Origin: an uncultured Eubacterium sp.
GTDB taxonomy: Bacteria > Bacillota > Clostridia > Lachnospirales > Lachnospiraceae
NCBI GenBank assembly: GCA_910586445.1
Contig: CAJUHV010000022.1
Coordinates: forward strand, 1 to 53,285
Length of the DNA stretch: 53,285 bases
Reading direction: 5' to 3'
In this document: piece by piece, positions 16,501 through 23,857 of the stretch
Layout: each line of letters opens with the position of its first letter
Numbering within the stretch: the stretch's first letter is position 1
The notes under the pieces: generated by a model
What the model saw: only the letters and a program-made list of their open reading frames with translations
Databases searched by the model: none
What the model was told of the DNA's origin: nothing
Position numbers and translations under genes: made by a program

Positions 16501-18521
16501 TGGAGGATAACCAGCTGCTTTTGGAATATGTGCGGGATATGTTTGAGCTGTTTTCCGAAAAAAATATTGATTATCCATACAGTGCGTATAATGAAAAAAG
16601 GCTGATAGATTTCATTACAGCGCTGGCAAATGTGGAAGAATACTGCGGTACTTCTGATGTGCCTACAGCAGCTGAACAGGTCATACAGTATGCAAAATTA
16701 AACGGGCTTAAACTGCCTGAAAGGAAACAGAAGACGCAGTTGGATGCGGTCGTAGAATATCTGGCAGTTTTGGCAAAGCAGAATGGCTTTGTCAATCATA
16801 TGCAGCTGTGGCTGCCTCCGCTTTCAGACGCTGTTTATTTGAACGAACTTCCATCGTACCAAAAACAGGAATTATTTGACGGGAAATCTTGGCACAGGGA
16901 GAAAAAGGCATGGGATCTGGAAGTGCTGATGGGACTGTACGACGACCCGGAAAATCAGGCACAGGACTGCCTGACGCTCAGCCTTTCTGAAAACGGGCAC
17001 CATGCAGTGGTAGGTACGGTTGTAAGCGGGAAAAGCACATTTCTACAGACGTTTGTATACAGTCTTGTGATGAAATATACACCTGCCGAGGTTAATATTT
17101 ATGCAATAGACTATAGTGCGAAAATGCTGTCGGCCTTTGAAAAAATGCCGCATGTGGGCGGGATTATGTATGAAAATGATGACGATAAGCTGGCAAAATT
17201 TTTCAATATGCTGGGTGTGATGCTGGAGGAGCGAAAGAAGCTGTTTCGAGGTGGAAATTACAGTCAGTATGTGCGTGCAAACGGCATAGTTATCCCGGCT
17301 GTTTTGCTGGTGATTGACAATTATTCAAATTTTCGGAACAAGACAAACAGCATGTATGATGAAAAGATTCTGCAGCTGTCCAAGGATGGAGTCAGTCATG
17401 GCATTTTTTTGGTTATTACAGGCGGAGGATTTCAGGCCTCGGAAATTCCGGCACGCATTGCAGATAATTTTAGGACTGTCATCTGCTTAGAAATGGGAGA
17501 TAAGTTTAAATATGCAGAGGCAATGCGCATGACACGCATAGAGACGATTCCAGAGCCGAATATAAAAGGCAGGGGGCTTGCGAAGATCGGCGAGCAGCTG
17601 CTTGAGTTTCAGACAGCGCTGAGCTTTCGGGCAGAAGATGACTTTAAGCGTATGGAAGGGATCGCGCATTTATCCGGGCAGATGCAGAATCAATGGACAG
17701 GCCGGCCGGCAAAAGCTGTCCCGCAGATTCCAGAGAATCCGGTCTGGCCAGAATTTGCGGCGTTGGAGGATACCGAAAAGCTGTTTGCAGACGACCGGCA
17801 TCTTCCGATCGGATACAATGCGCAGAATGCTGCGCCGTATGGTATTGATTTAAGCAGAACTTACTGTTATTTAATTACAGGCAAGTCAAGGAGCGGAAAA
17901 ACCAATCTGTTAAAAGCAATGATTTACGCTGCGCTTTCACGCAGCATGGAAACGGTGATCATAGATTATAGTGGAGAACTGGCTGACCTGGCAGAAAAAA
18001 AATCTATACCTGTGCTTAGTGATGATCATGAAATCCTTCAATATTTTGAGGCTCTGATCCCGGATATTAAGGAACGCAATGAGAAAAAACATGAATATAT
18101 GAGAAAAGATATGTCTGACGAGGAAATATATGTGCATATGCGTTCGTTTGTACCGAAATTTATATTTGTTGCAGATCTGGCAGAGTTTATTGACCGTGTT
18201 GTAAAAGCGCCGACTGAATTTAGTGTAAAACGGTTTGTTGAAAATCTTTTAAATAAAGGCAGCCTGCACAATGTATTCTGGGCGGCGTGCTACAATAAGG
18301 AAGATTTTTCAAAAGCCGGAGGCACGCAGATTTATGATTATTTCCTCAGATATAAAACAGGAATACATTTTGGAGGAAATGTCGGGGCATATGGAATTAT
18401 GAATTTTGATTATGTGCCTTTGAAAGAAAGATCAAAGCCGCAAAAGGTGGGTGTCGGCATGCTGCCATATAATGATGAGGAAAATGTGCATAAGGTGATC
18501 GTGCCATTGGTAAAGGGCTGA
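13521..18521 (+). CDS. essC: Type VII secretion ATPase EssC/YukB, 1666 aa
   Basis: Membrane motor that drives export of WXG100 substrates. The N-terminal region holds FHA-like folds, the clearest at about residues 115-190 (LRIGKNKNND, SGEHALIV, STNGVFVN). Two membrane segments lie near 260-315. Three FtsK/SpoIIIE ATPase domains follow: D1 with Walker A GTTGSGKS near 718 and Walker B MFIIIDEFAEL; D2 with GTVVSGKS near 1164 and a degenerate acidic box VIDNYS; D3 with GKSRSGKT near 1453 and VADLAEF. D1 is the intact catalytic domain. ATG 13521 follows AGAGG by eight bases. At 1666 residues it is longer than the roughly 1480 of the S. aureus protein. It is the first gene of the locus. Confidence 0.95.
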   Translation: MSMILSVHSTKAFREFLLPAVNNTENSIILDNEIFSLDKDLELKMEIIENSWHFVYSENYIILDTVSRQEYFGIGLKDGDLLSIILPGREQISIMADETENSFKVYEKYDISTIRELRIGKNKNNDIVYDTRRLVSGEHALIVNEESSCTIVDKSTNGVFVNSRRIDHKKQLEFGDRINIFRLSLVYLGDVLAVNAPNGSFHAGRMKEYEEPEFYETAETVSAGPHKKTVFHRSPRTVYKIDDSTVEIEAPPNAKALNRKPLPMIIGPSFTMAIPMLLGSGLAIYSMRARGSSGSAFMYTGIITAVSSALIGILWALINLRHEKKKHLDQELHRFEAYGQYLVRCSAQIREKYEKDISGLRTMYPSAAVCCGYNAQNALLWNRNDNHHDFLSHRLGTGDQPFQVQIQIPKERFTLINDSLAEKPAMIQQHYKYLHNVPVCIDLSRHRIIGIVGGEKKKGALELMHTLAAQIAASNCYTDVKMAFLFDEGMDDSDDWEYMKWLPHVWSEDKKTRYMAKNRREAGDVLYEITNILRTRAENRQSYSEKNAGLTLPQFLLFFSDPKLMEGELITKYITDKNNCDVITVFLTDQYENLPNECRYIIQNDETFQGMYGTEGNLEDRVPVSFDHVTNSQLEKFCRMLADIEVTGTKTSGELPGSLTFFDMYGIKRLEELNVLDRWRKNRNYDSMRALIGQKSGGTDWYLDAHEKYHGPHGLVAGTTGSGKSEILQTYILSLAISFSPDDIAFFIIDYKGGGMANLFTDLPHMAGQISNLSGGQVKRAMVSIKSENKRRQRVFNEHGVNNINLYTRLYKNNEANQPVPHMFIIIDEFAELKREEPDFMHELISVAQVGRSLGVHLILATQKPSGTVDDNIWSNSKFRLCLRVQDRQDSNDMLHKPDAAYITNAGRCYMQVGNDELYELFQSGFSGAPYDEESGSLKSEIAQMASTTGKASLAGSRQKLRQQETMRRNWIRQLLDVIFLIPVPEQLSRMQLLEDNQLLLEYVRDMFELFSEKNIDYPYSAYNEKRLIDFITALANVEEYCGTSDVPTAAEQVIQYAKLNGLKLPERKQKTQLDAVVEYLAVLAKQNGFVNHMQLWLPPLSDAVYLNELPSYQKQELFDGKSWHREKKAWDLEVLMGLYDDPENQAQDCLTLSLSENGHHAVVGTVVSGKSTFLQTFVYSLVMKYTPAEVNIYAIDYSAKMLSAFEKMPHVGGIMYENDDDKLAKFFNMLGVMLEERKKLFRGGNYSQYVRANGIVIPAVLLVIDNYSNFRNKTNSMYDEKILQLSKDGVSHGIFLVITGGGFQASEIPARIADNFRTVICLEMGDKFKYAEAMRMTRIETIPEPNIKGRGLAKIGEQLLEFQTALSFRAEDDFKRMEGIAHLSGQMQNQWTGRPAKAVPQIPENPVWPEFAALEDTEKLFADDRHLPIGYNAQNAAPYGIDLSRTYCYLITGKSRSGKTNLLKAMIYAALSRSMETVIIDYSGELADLAEKKSIPVLSDDHEILQYFEALIPDIKERNEKKHEYMRKDMSDEEIYVHMRSFVPKFIFVADLAEFIDRVVKAPTEFSVKRFVENLLNKGSLHNVFWAACYNKEDFSKAGGTQIYDYFLRYKTGIHFGGNVGAYGIMNFDYVPLKERSKPQKVGVGMLPYNDEENVHKVIVPLVKG

Positions 18522-18598
18522 CAGATATTAAAGCGGCTGCGCAGACATAAGCTTGTCCGGCACATATAAAAAGCGGTGGTTTAGATAGGGAGGAAGTA

Positions 18599-18847
18599 AT
18601 GATCTTGGTAGATATCTATGTACCGTCAGTTGGAAATACATATGATTTCCGGCTGGATGAAGAAGAAAAAATCAGCGCAATTATAGAGGAAATCAGTGAG
18701 CTGATCGGGCAGAAGGAGCACTGTCAGATTGTCGGGGATATAAAAAAGCTGATGCTCTGCTCAAAGAAAAATCAGCAGATCCTGCCGAAGCATTCGACTC
18801 TTTCAGCGAACGGCATTGTGACAGGCAGCAGCCTGCTGCTGGTGTAG
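18599..18847 (+). CDS. yukD: YukD/EsaB ubiquitin-like T7SS protein, 82 aa
   Basis: Small cytosolic ubiquitin-fold component of type VIIb secretion. It begins Met-Ile-Leu-Val-Asp-Ile-Tyr-Val-Pro and ends Gly-Ile-Val-Thr-Gly-Ser-Ser-Leu-Leu-Leu-Val, the beta-grasp start and end strands of the family. Length matches YukD (about 80). The site GGAGGAAG precedes the ATG by two to three bases. It lies between the motor and the WXG100 genes, as expected for an accessory that controls motor function. Confidence 0.88.
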   Translation: MILVDIYVPSVGNTYDFRLDEEEKISAIIEEISELIGQKEHCQIVGDIKKLMLCSKKNQQILPKHSTLSANGIVTGSSLLLV

Positions 18848-18897
18848 CAAAAGAGAGGGCAGACTTTACAATACAGTGGAAAGGGAGGGGCGCAGAA

Positions 18898-19197
18898 GTG
18901 GAAGAGATTGCAGTAGATACAAACACATTATCCAATGACATACAGGCACTGCAGGAGGCGCTGAATTATGCCAGGCAGCAGCTGAATGATATGTTCTCGC
19001 AGATCCATGAGATGGATGCGATGTGGGACGGGCCTGCAAACAGTGAGTTTAATGCTCAGTTTCAAAAGGACTATGAGTTTTCTATGGATCTGTGCAGTGT
19101 GATTGAAGCACTGCTGGAGTGTATGGAAGGCGCAAAGGCACAGTACAATGTATGCGAAGAAAGTGTGGGCGGCATTGTCTGCTCTATCATGGTATAA
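18898..19197 (+). CDS. WXG100-like protein Esx1, 99 aa
   Basis: Helical hairpin protein of the ESAT-6 superfamily. The central turn is Met-Trp-Asp-Gly-Pro-Ala-Asn (about residues 41-47), matching W-x-G. A late Tyr-Asn-Val-Cys-Glu fits the YxxxE export signal known in mycobacteria. Unlike the other four it ends in a short hydrophobic Gly-Gly-Ile-Val-Cys-Ser-Ile-Met-Val. GTG start with GGGAGGGG nine bases upstream. It contains four cysteines, unusual for the family. It is ten bases upstream of the next esx gene. Confidence 0.85.
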   Translation: MEEIAVDTNTLSNDIQALQEALNYARQQLNDMFSQIHEMDAMWDGPANSEFNAQFQKDYEFSMDLCSVIEALLECMEGAKAQYNVCEESVGGIVCSIMV

Positions 19198-19207
19198 GGA
19201 GAAAAAT

Positions 19208-19534
19208 ATGGCAATATCAGGCAATGTAGAAGTCAAAGTAAGCCCGGCAGAATTACTCAGCAAGGCCGAGACAGTATCTGCCGGCATTGCGAATATGGAA
19301 AATCAGTTTGGGCAGCTGGAGCAGATTATAAACAGGACAAGCAGCTACTGGATCGGAGAAGCCGGGGATATGCACAGAACGATTTACCAGAACCAGAAGC
19401 TGCATATCGAAGAGATGATGAAGCGGCTAAAAGAGCATCCGGCTGATCTTATAGTGATTGCACAGACATATATAGAGGCAGAAGAACGTGCGGAATCCCT
19501 GGCATCCGGCCTGCCGGGTGACGTAATTTATTAA
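19208..19534 (+). CDS. WXG100-like protein Esx2, 108 aa, LPGDVIY tail
   Basis: ATG 19208 follows AAGGAG by six bases, which sets the start well inside a longer open frame. The product is helix-turn-helix with Trp-Ile-Gly as the WXG turn (about residues 48-50). After the second helix comes Tyr-Ile-Glu-Ala-Glu, a YxxxE motif, and the C-terminal tail Leu-Pro-Gly-Asp-Val-Ile-Tyr. The same tail, ending in Ser, is on Esx5. Probably a secreted substrate or chaperone partner. Confidence 0.85.
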   Translation: MAISGNVEVKVSPAELLSKAETVSAGIANMENQFGQLEQIINRTSSYWIGEAGDMHRTIYQNQKLHIEEMMKRLKEHPADLIVIAQTYIEAEERAESLASGLPGDVIY

Positions 19535-19545
19535 GGAGGCGTACA

Positions 19546-19860
19546 ATGGGAGATTCGCAGTCGATTTATTTTAATTACCAGAAAGCATTACGGCAGGCAG
19601 ACCGGATTGATCAGGCAGCAGAAGAACTAAGCCGCGTGTCAGGAAATGAATTTCAAGGCGCGCTGCAGGATCTTTCGACGGGCTGGACTGGAGAGAGTGC
19701 TTCTTTGTATTTTGTAAAAGGAGACCGGCTGGCAGATGATATGAATGCAACAGCCGGAGAGCTTCATCAGGCAGCGGCAGACCTAAGGACTATGGCAAGA
19801 CGCCTGTACGAAGCGGAAATGGCGGCTTTAGCCGCTGCCGCAGACAGGACGTACCATTAG
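19546..19860 (+). CDS. WXG100-like protein Esx3, 104 aa, DRTYH tail
   Basis: Starts 11 bases after Esx2 with AAGGAGG upstream. The turn is Gly-Trp-Thr-Gly (about residues 45-48). The second helix ends in an alanine-rich stretch and the tail Asp-Arg-Thr-Tyr-His. The tail matches that of Esx4 (Thr-Arg-Thr-Tyr-His). Its export motif region reads Leu-Tyr-Glu-Ala-Glu-Met, which does not fit YxxxE exactly. A stem-loop follows and separates it from Esx4. Confidence 0.83.
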   Translation: MGDSQSIYFNYQKALRQADRIDQAAEELSRVSGNEFQGALQDLSTGWTGESASLYFVKGDRLADDMNATAGELHQAAADLRTMARRLYEAEMAALAAAADRTYH

Positions 19861-19904
19861 GTGTCCGGCTGCGGCAGAATTGCTTTCACATATTATTATT
19901 TCTG

Positions 19905-19939
19905 ACAATAGAAAGCCTGCACAGCGTGTTTTCTATTGT
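19905..19939 (+). terminator. ACAATAGAAA hairpin, family copy 1, inside the T7SS locus
   Basis: ACAATAGAAA at 19905-19914 and TTTCTATTGT at 19930-19939 form a perfect 10-bp stem around a CAGCGTG-containing loop, followed by TTT. A sister copy with the same loop core lies at 24678-24712 before glnS. It could end or attenuate transcription between Esx3 and Esx4. Confidence 0.6.
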
Positions 19940-19965
19940 TTACCAAATGACAAGGAGGAGATATC

Positions 19966-20268
19966 ATGGCAGATTTTCAAGTAACAGCAGCTGAATTGAA
20001 GTCAAAAGCAGAAGAACTGAGGAATATGAACAGCCAGTTCCAGTCACAGGTAGAGAGCCTGAGCGAACAGGAGCAGACGCTGGCAGGCATGTGGGAAGGA
20101 GATGCGCAGGCGGCATTCCGTACGGCATTTAATAACGACAAAGAGCAGATGGGCAATTTTTATACACTGATTGAGCAGTACTGTACCACGCTGCTGGAAA
20201 TTGCTGACCAGTACATAAAGGCAGAGCAGGCAAATACGGAAGTGGCTTCTACGAGAACATATCATTAA
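19966..20268 (+). CDS. WXG100 protein Esx4 (EsxA-like), 100 aa, TRTYH tail
   Basis: The most canonical WXG100 member of the locus: Met-Ala-Asp-Phe-Gln-Val-Thr-Ala, long helix, Met-Trp-Glu-Gly turn at about 42-45, second helix, then Tyr-Ile-Lys-Ala-Glu (YxxxE) and tail Thr-Arg-Thr-Tyr-His. AAGGAGG precedes the ATG. Being downstream of the stem-loop at 19905 it may be expressed at a different level from Esx1-3. Probably the main secreted EsxA homologue. Confidence 0.9.
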   Translation: MADFQVTAAELKSKAEELRNMNSQFQSQVESLSEQEQTLAGMWEGDAQAAFRTAFNNDKEQMGNFYTLIEQYCTTLLEIADQYIKAEQANTEVASTRTYH

Positions 20269-20319
20269 AAAATATAAGCGTGCGTCCGTAAACCCGGCAC
20301 AAAAAGGAGGAAACGAATT

Positions 20320-20634
20320 ATGGATGGAATTTTAAAGGTTGATCCGCAGGCACTGCGGAGTGCATCAAGTGAATTTCTTGCGACAGCAGGACAGGTTCAG
20401 ACGCTGACAGGAGAGATGATGTCGCTTGTAGACAGCATGAATGCATCCTGGCAGGGAGAGGCTTCCAGAACGTATAGTTCCCAGTTTCACAAACTGCAGG
20501 ACGACATGGATCTGATGTTTAAAATGATTACAGAGCATTCGACAGATCTGGCTGATATGGCTACTGCATATGAAACGGCAGAAAATGCCAATATAGATCT
20601 TGGCGGTGCACTGCCTGGCGATGTAATTTCATAA
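20320..20634 (+). CDS. WXG100 protein Esx5, 104 aa, LPGDVIS tail
   Basis: The turn is Ser-Trp-Gln-Gly (about residues 47-50). The second helix is rich in Met and Asp, followed by Tyr-Glu-Thr-Ala-Glu (YxxxE) and the tail Leu-Pro-Gly-Asp-Val-Ile-Ser, matching Esx2. AAAGGAGG lies upstream. Adjacent to Esx4 with a complementary tail class, so the two may form a heterodimer as EsxA/EsxB do elsewhere (inference). A hairpin and a MITE follow. Confidence 0.88.
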   Translation: MDGILKVDPQALRSASSEFLATAGQVQTLTGEMMSLVDSMNASWQGEASRTYSSQFHKLQDDMDLMFKMITEHSTDLADMATAYETAENANIDLGGALPGDVIS

Positions 20635-20638
20635 AATG

Positions 20639-20667
20639 CATGACAGCGGTTTAAAGAAGCTGTCATG
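20639..20667 (+). terminator. Hairpin after Esx5
   Basis: CATGACAGC at 20639-20647 pairs with GCTGTCATG at 20659-20667. It starts right after the Esx5 stop but lacks a T tract, so it may only stabilise the upstream message. Confidence 0.45.
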
Positions 20668-20678
20668 TAAACAGGCTA

Positions 20679-20785
20679 TAGCGTGTCTTAAAATCATTTC
20701 TGCAGTCTGTATGCCCTGTTCTGTGGAGCATCTATCCTAGATTTTGGAGGCGTTGCATATTAAGAAAGTATTTTAAGACACGCTC
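20679..20785. mobile_element. MITE copy C, about 107 bp, between Esx5 and the effector gene
   Basis: AGCGTGTCTTAAAAT at the left end is matched by its exact inverse at the right end; the right arm adds an outer G that has become T on the left. The ends are related to those of the 208-bp MITE at 1774. The flanks are TA and AA, so the duplication is no longer exact. The interior shares no obvious sequence with copy A. Confidence 0.65.
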
Positions 20786-20852
20786 AAGTGTGCAGGCATA
20801 TTTACACGGATAATTAGAACGACAGGAGAACGAATGAGAGGTATGAATAGGC

Positions 20853-21938
20853 ATGGCACAGTTTTCAGTAAAACCAAATAGGGCGAGGATGGCTGCCGAT
20901 GCAGAAGAAAGCCTGATTCATGCACTTGGCAGCATATCAGAAGAAATTTTAAGCATCAGCGGTGATCTTGGCTATCATTCGGCGTCGGCAGAAACAATGC
21001 GCATGCGGCTGGTCAGTGTGGCAGATAAAATTATAGAACATCAGGAAGGCATGAGCAGCATGCATGCAGCGCTGGTCGATGTCGTAGATCTTTATGAACG
21101 CACAGAAAATACGATTTTAGGAAATGCAAAGGTACAGGATGTAGCAGCAGTTGTATCACAGGCAGGGAGCGTGCTTGCCGGGGCGATATCAGGATTTGGA
21201 ATAAAGCTGAAGCCTATTGACGCAGATGCACCAGAGGGCGGATTCCATTTTAATGTAGATAATGATTGGAGAAAAGATTACAGACGATGGGGAAACCCAG
21301 AAGATCCAGGACTTTCTACAAGCTTTGGGTATGGATGGCAAGGCAGTCTCATGCATAATGAAATCAGTAATGAATATGGGAGTCTGTCCATTGCAGCCGG
21401 GGCATATGAAGCATATGCAGATATTGGCGCAGGCTTGTATACAAAAGACGAAAAGGGAAATTATGTCTTTAATCCTAGTATTGATGCGAAGGTAGGCGCA
21501 AGTATTTCCGTATTGACAATGGCAGCAAATGGAACAATTGGAAATGAAATGGCAGGTGCACATCTGGGCGGCACCATAAACATGGGCAAGGTAGCAACTG
21601 AGGGCAGTTTATCAGTTGGTCTTCTTGATGAAAACGGCGCATTTGATCCGCATTTTAAAGCAGGAGCAAGTGCTGAAGCAATCTTGGCAGAGGCAGAAGG
21701 AAAAGCAGGTGCGACTGTATTAGGTACAGATATTGACCTAAAGGGAAGTGTTTATGTCGGTGCAGGTGCACATGCAGATATTAAGTTCGGAGATGGAAAG
21801 ATTAAGTGCGATATCGGTGCTGCGTTGGGCATCGGCGGAAGTATTAGTTTTGAGATTGATTTCAGCGGTACGGGTGACGCGGTGCGGACGGCGGCAAGCC
21901 ATATTGCGGATGGCATAGCCAGTCTGTTTGGCTGGTAG
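20853..21938 (+). CDS. Candidate T7SS effector, 361 aa
   Basis: I infer a secreted substrate. Residues 1-95 are helical with charged heptads and end in Tyr-Glu-Arg-Thr-Glu, a YxxxE motif as in the Esx proteins, though without WXG. Residues 97-115 are hydrophobic. From about 125 onward the protein is Gly/Ala/Ser-rich and built of repeating beta-like units (Gly-Ala-Gly-Leu-Tyr, Lys-Val-Gly-Ala-Ser-Ile-Ser-Val, Gly-Ala-Ser-Ala-Glu-Ala, Tyr-Val-Gly-Ala-Gly-Ala-His-Ala). It ends in a Gly-rich stretch and Phe-Gly-Trp. Similar Gly/Ala tails occur in Firmicutes LXG-type proteins; a membrane-active role is possible but unproven. No enzyme motif is seen. It follows a MITE. Confidence 0.7.
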   Translation: MAQFSVKPNRARMAADAEESLIHALGSISEEILSISGDLGYHSASAETMRMRLVSVADKIIEHQEGMSSMHAALVDVVDLYERTENTILGNAKVQDVAAVVSQAGSVLAGAISGFGIKLKPIDADAPEGGFHFNVDNDWRKDYRRWGNPEDPGLSTSFGYGWQGSLMHNEISNEYGSLSIAAGAYEAYADIGAGLYTKDEKGNYVFNPSIDAKVGASISVLTMAANGTIGNEMAGAHLGGTINMGKVATEGSLSVGLLDENGAFDPHFKAGASAEAILAEAEGKAGATVLGTDIDLKGSVYVGAGAHADIKFGDGKIKCDIGAALGIGGSISFEIDFSGTGDAVRTAASHIADGIASLFGW

Positions 21939-21975
21939 GGAGTATAGACAACAGTAAAATTAGGAGGAATCATTT

Positions 21976-22272
21976 ATGTTTACAGGCGTTCTGCCAATCG
22001 GTTCGGTTGTATTATTAAAAAACAGTACAAAAAAATTAATGATCATGGGATTTGCGCAGGTAGCTGCTGAGAATCAGGAAAAGGTCTACGACTATGTCGG
22101 CTGTGTATTTCCAGAAGGGTTTTTGGGACCAGATAAGACATTTTTGTTTGATGCACATCAAATTGATCAAATCTTTGCAATCGGCTATCAGGATCAGGAA
22201 CAGATGGCGTTCAAGGTCCGTATAGACAAAGCTTTAGAAGAAATAAGGGCAAAGGAAAATGCTAAAGAATAG
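21976..22272 (+). CDS. DUF4176 protein, 98 aa
   Basis: Small cytosolic protein with the DUF4176 pattern: Leu-Pro-Ile-Gly-Ser-Val-Val-Leu-Leu-Lys near the start, Met-Ile-Met-Gly-Phe, then Tyr-Asp-Tyr-Val-Gly-Cys-Val-Phe-Pro-Glu-Gly and a late Ile-Gly-Tyr-Gln-Asp. The family is found repeatedly in Firmicutes type VII secretion loci, as an accessory of unknown role. TAGGAGG precedes the ATG. It follows the candidate effector by 37 bases and overlaps the next gene by 14 bases, so it could be an effector-specific factor or immunity-type protein. Confidence 0.8.
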   Translation: MFTGVLPIGSVVLLKNSTKKLMIMGFAQVAAENQEKVYDYVGCVFPEGFLGPDKTFLFDAHQIDQIFAIGYQDQEQMAFKVRIDKALEEIRAKENAKE

Positions 22273-23818
22273 AGCAGTGAAAAGTATGAGGAAAAAAATC
22301 AGAACCTCCGTACTTGTGTTGGCATGGTGTATTTCTATGACTGTATCGGTATGTGCTGCATCTGCTGCTGCTGTTATGGGGACTTATACTGGAGAATCTG
22401 ACCTGTCCGTATATGTAAGGGGGACTGATCTGGGTAAAGATGATGTAAATGTCCAGATCGGAAATTTAGAGGCCGATAAAGTGCGCACACAGCTGGTTGA
22501 AGAGCTGGATATGCCTATGCAGACGCTTATTATGGTGGACAATTCGCTGTCTATTACGCCGAAGAATCAGAAAAAGATCAGCAGATTTTTACAGTACCTG
22601 ATTTCTGACCGGCTGGCGAATGAAGAAATAGGTATCGCAACATTCAGCGAGGAGGCACGCAAGCTCGTAGATTATACGAGCGAATATGAAGCGTTGATGC
22701 GGGCTGCGGATAATATTTCTTATCAGCGTCAGTCCACATATCTGACCGATGCACTGTATGACTTGATGAAGGCAGAGTATATTGAAAATCCAACAGATAC
22801 ATTCCGCCGTATACTGGTTATTTCCGATGGCGTGGATAACAAATCAATCGGATATACAAAAGAGGAGCTTTATTCTTTGATCAAAGATCTTCAGATACCA
22901 GTATATACAATCGGCTGTAAAAACGGAAAAAATAACGAAGAACTGGAAAACATGTTTGCATTGAGCAGGATAACAAACGCGGAATATTTTTTATTGGATA
23001 AAGTAAAAGCGAAGGATCTGTTGGACATTACAAGTGCGCTGAAGCAAGACCGTACGGCTGTTAAGCTGACAATTACACCGCCAAAGGAGCAGATGGACGG
23101 GAGCAGGAAAGCAGTAAAGATTACATTTCCAAATCATTCTCCTTTGACAGCAGAAATGATGATGCCGCAGCCGATTCTGGAAGAAGAGCCGCAGCAAACA
23201 GATTCACGGGAAGATGAGACGGAGAAACCAGAGCCAAAATCAAATGAGGAAGAAAAAACAGGTTTGTTGGTCATTGTTTTGATAGCAGGCGGTATTGCCG
23301 CAGCCGTGGCCGCTTTTTTTCTAAACCAGCGAAAGAAAAACAGGCAGCAAGAGCCGGATTTTGAGCGGATTGAACATGAGATTGACCGTCAGATCGGACT
23401 TGGATCAGAAGCGTCAGCATTGTCAGGGACCGCGGCTGACGGCTTAAATCAACCTACTGAAATAGTGGATCAGAAAGGCAGAGGCGGTACGCTGCTGCTT
23501 TGGAATCAGCATACACCTCCTTGTCAGATTATACTGACAGATGTACATACGCCGTCGAAATCATTCCAGGTTTCGTTGGATCAGCCTGTGCGCATAGGAA
23601 GAAATGATGAGCTATGCAGTGTTGTATTGGACTATGACAGGTCTGTATCAGGAAAGCACTGTGAAATAAGTGCAAAAGACGGCAGATTTTATGTAAAGGA
23701 TTTGCATTCTTCGAATAAGACTTATGTAAACGGCAGTGAAATCACGACAGAAACAGAGATTGTATCAGGCAGCATATTAAAGCTGGGCCGCCTGGAACTG
23801 CGTTTTGAAGAGAAGTAG
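22259..23818 (+). CDS. VWA-TM-FHA membrane protein of the T7SS locus, 519 aa
   Basis: Layout: signal or anchor helix at about 14-34 (Ser-Val-Leu-Val-Leu-Ala-Trp-Cys...), extracellular von Willebrand A domain about 75-260 with the MIDAS motif Asp-Asn-Ser-Leu-Ser and later Val-Ile-Ser-Asp-Gly-Val-Asp, an acidic linker (Glu/Pro-rich, about 300-335), a membrane helix at about 337-357 followed by Asn-Gln-Arg-Lys-Lys-Asn, then a cytoplasmic FHA domain about 430-515 (RIGRNDE, SGKHCEI, SSNKTYVNG). It thus links an external adhesion-type domain to internal phosphothreonine reading. The start at 22259 overlaps DUF4176; ATG 22286 is an alternative. It may replace EssB/EsaA as the membrane scaffold (inference). 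Confidence 0.85.
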   Translation: MLKNRAVKSMRKKIRTSVLVLAWCISMTVSVCAASAAAVMGTYTGESDLSVYVRGTDLGKDDVNVQIGNLEADKVRTQLVEELDMPMQTLIMVDNSLSITPKNQKKISRFLQYLISDRLANEEIGIATFSEEARKLVDYTSEYEALMRAADNISYQRQSTYLTDALYDLMKAEYIENPTDTFRRILVISDGVDNKSIGYTKEELYSLIKDLQIPVYTIGCKNGKNNEELENMFALSRITNAEYFLLDKVKAKDLLDITSALKQDRTAVKLTITPPKEQMDGSRKAVKITFPNHSPLTAEMMMPQPILEEEPQQTDSREDETEKPEPKSNEEEKTGLLVIVLIAGGIAAAVAAFFLNQRKKNRQQEPDFERIEHEIDRQIGLGSEASALSGTAADGLNQPTEIVDQKGRGGTLLLWNQHTPPCQIILTDVHTPSKSFQVSLDQPVRIGRNDELCSVVLDYDRSVSGKHCEISAKDGRFYVKDLHSSNKTYVNGSEITTETEIVSGSILKLGRLELRFEEK

Positions 23819-23857
23819 CAGCGCAGATGTGGTTGGGGAATAGATGATAGGAATCAT

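Noticed and set aside
17012..17330. EssC D2 domain as a fully active ATPase
   Set aside because: Walker A is present, but the acidic box is Ile-Asp-Asn instead of Asp-Glu, so activity is doubtful; this is common for the later EssC domains.
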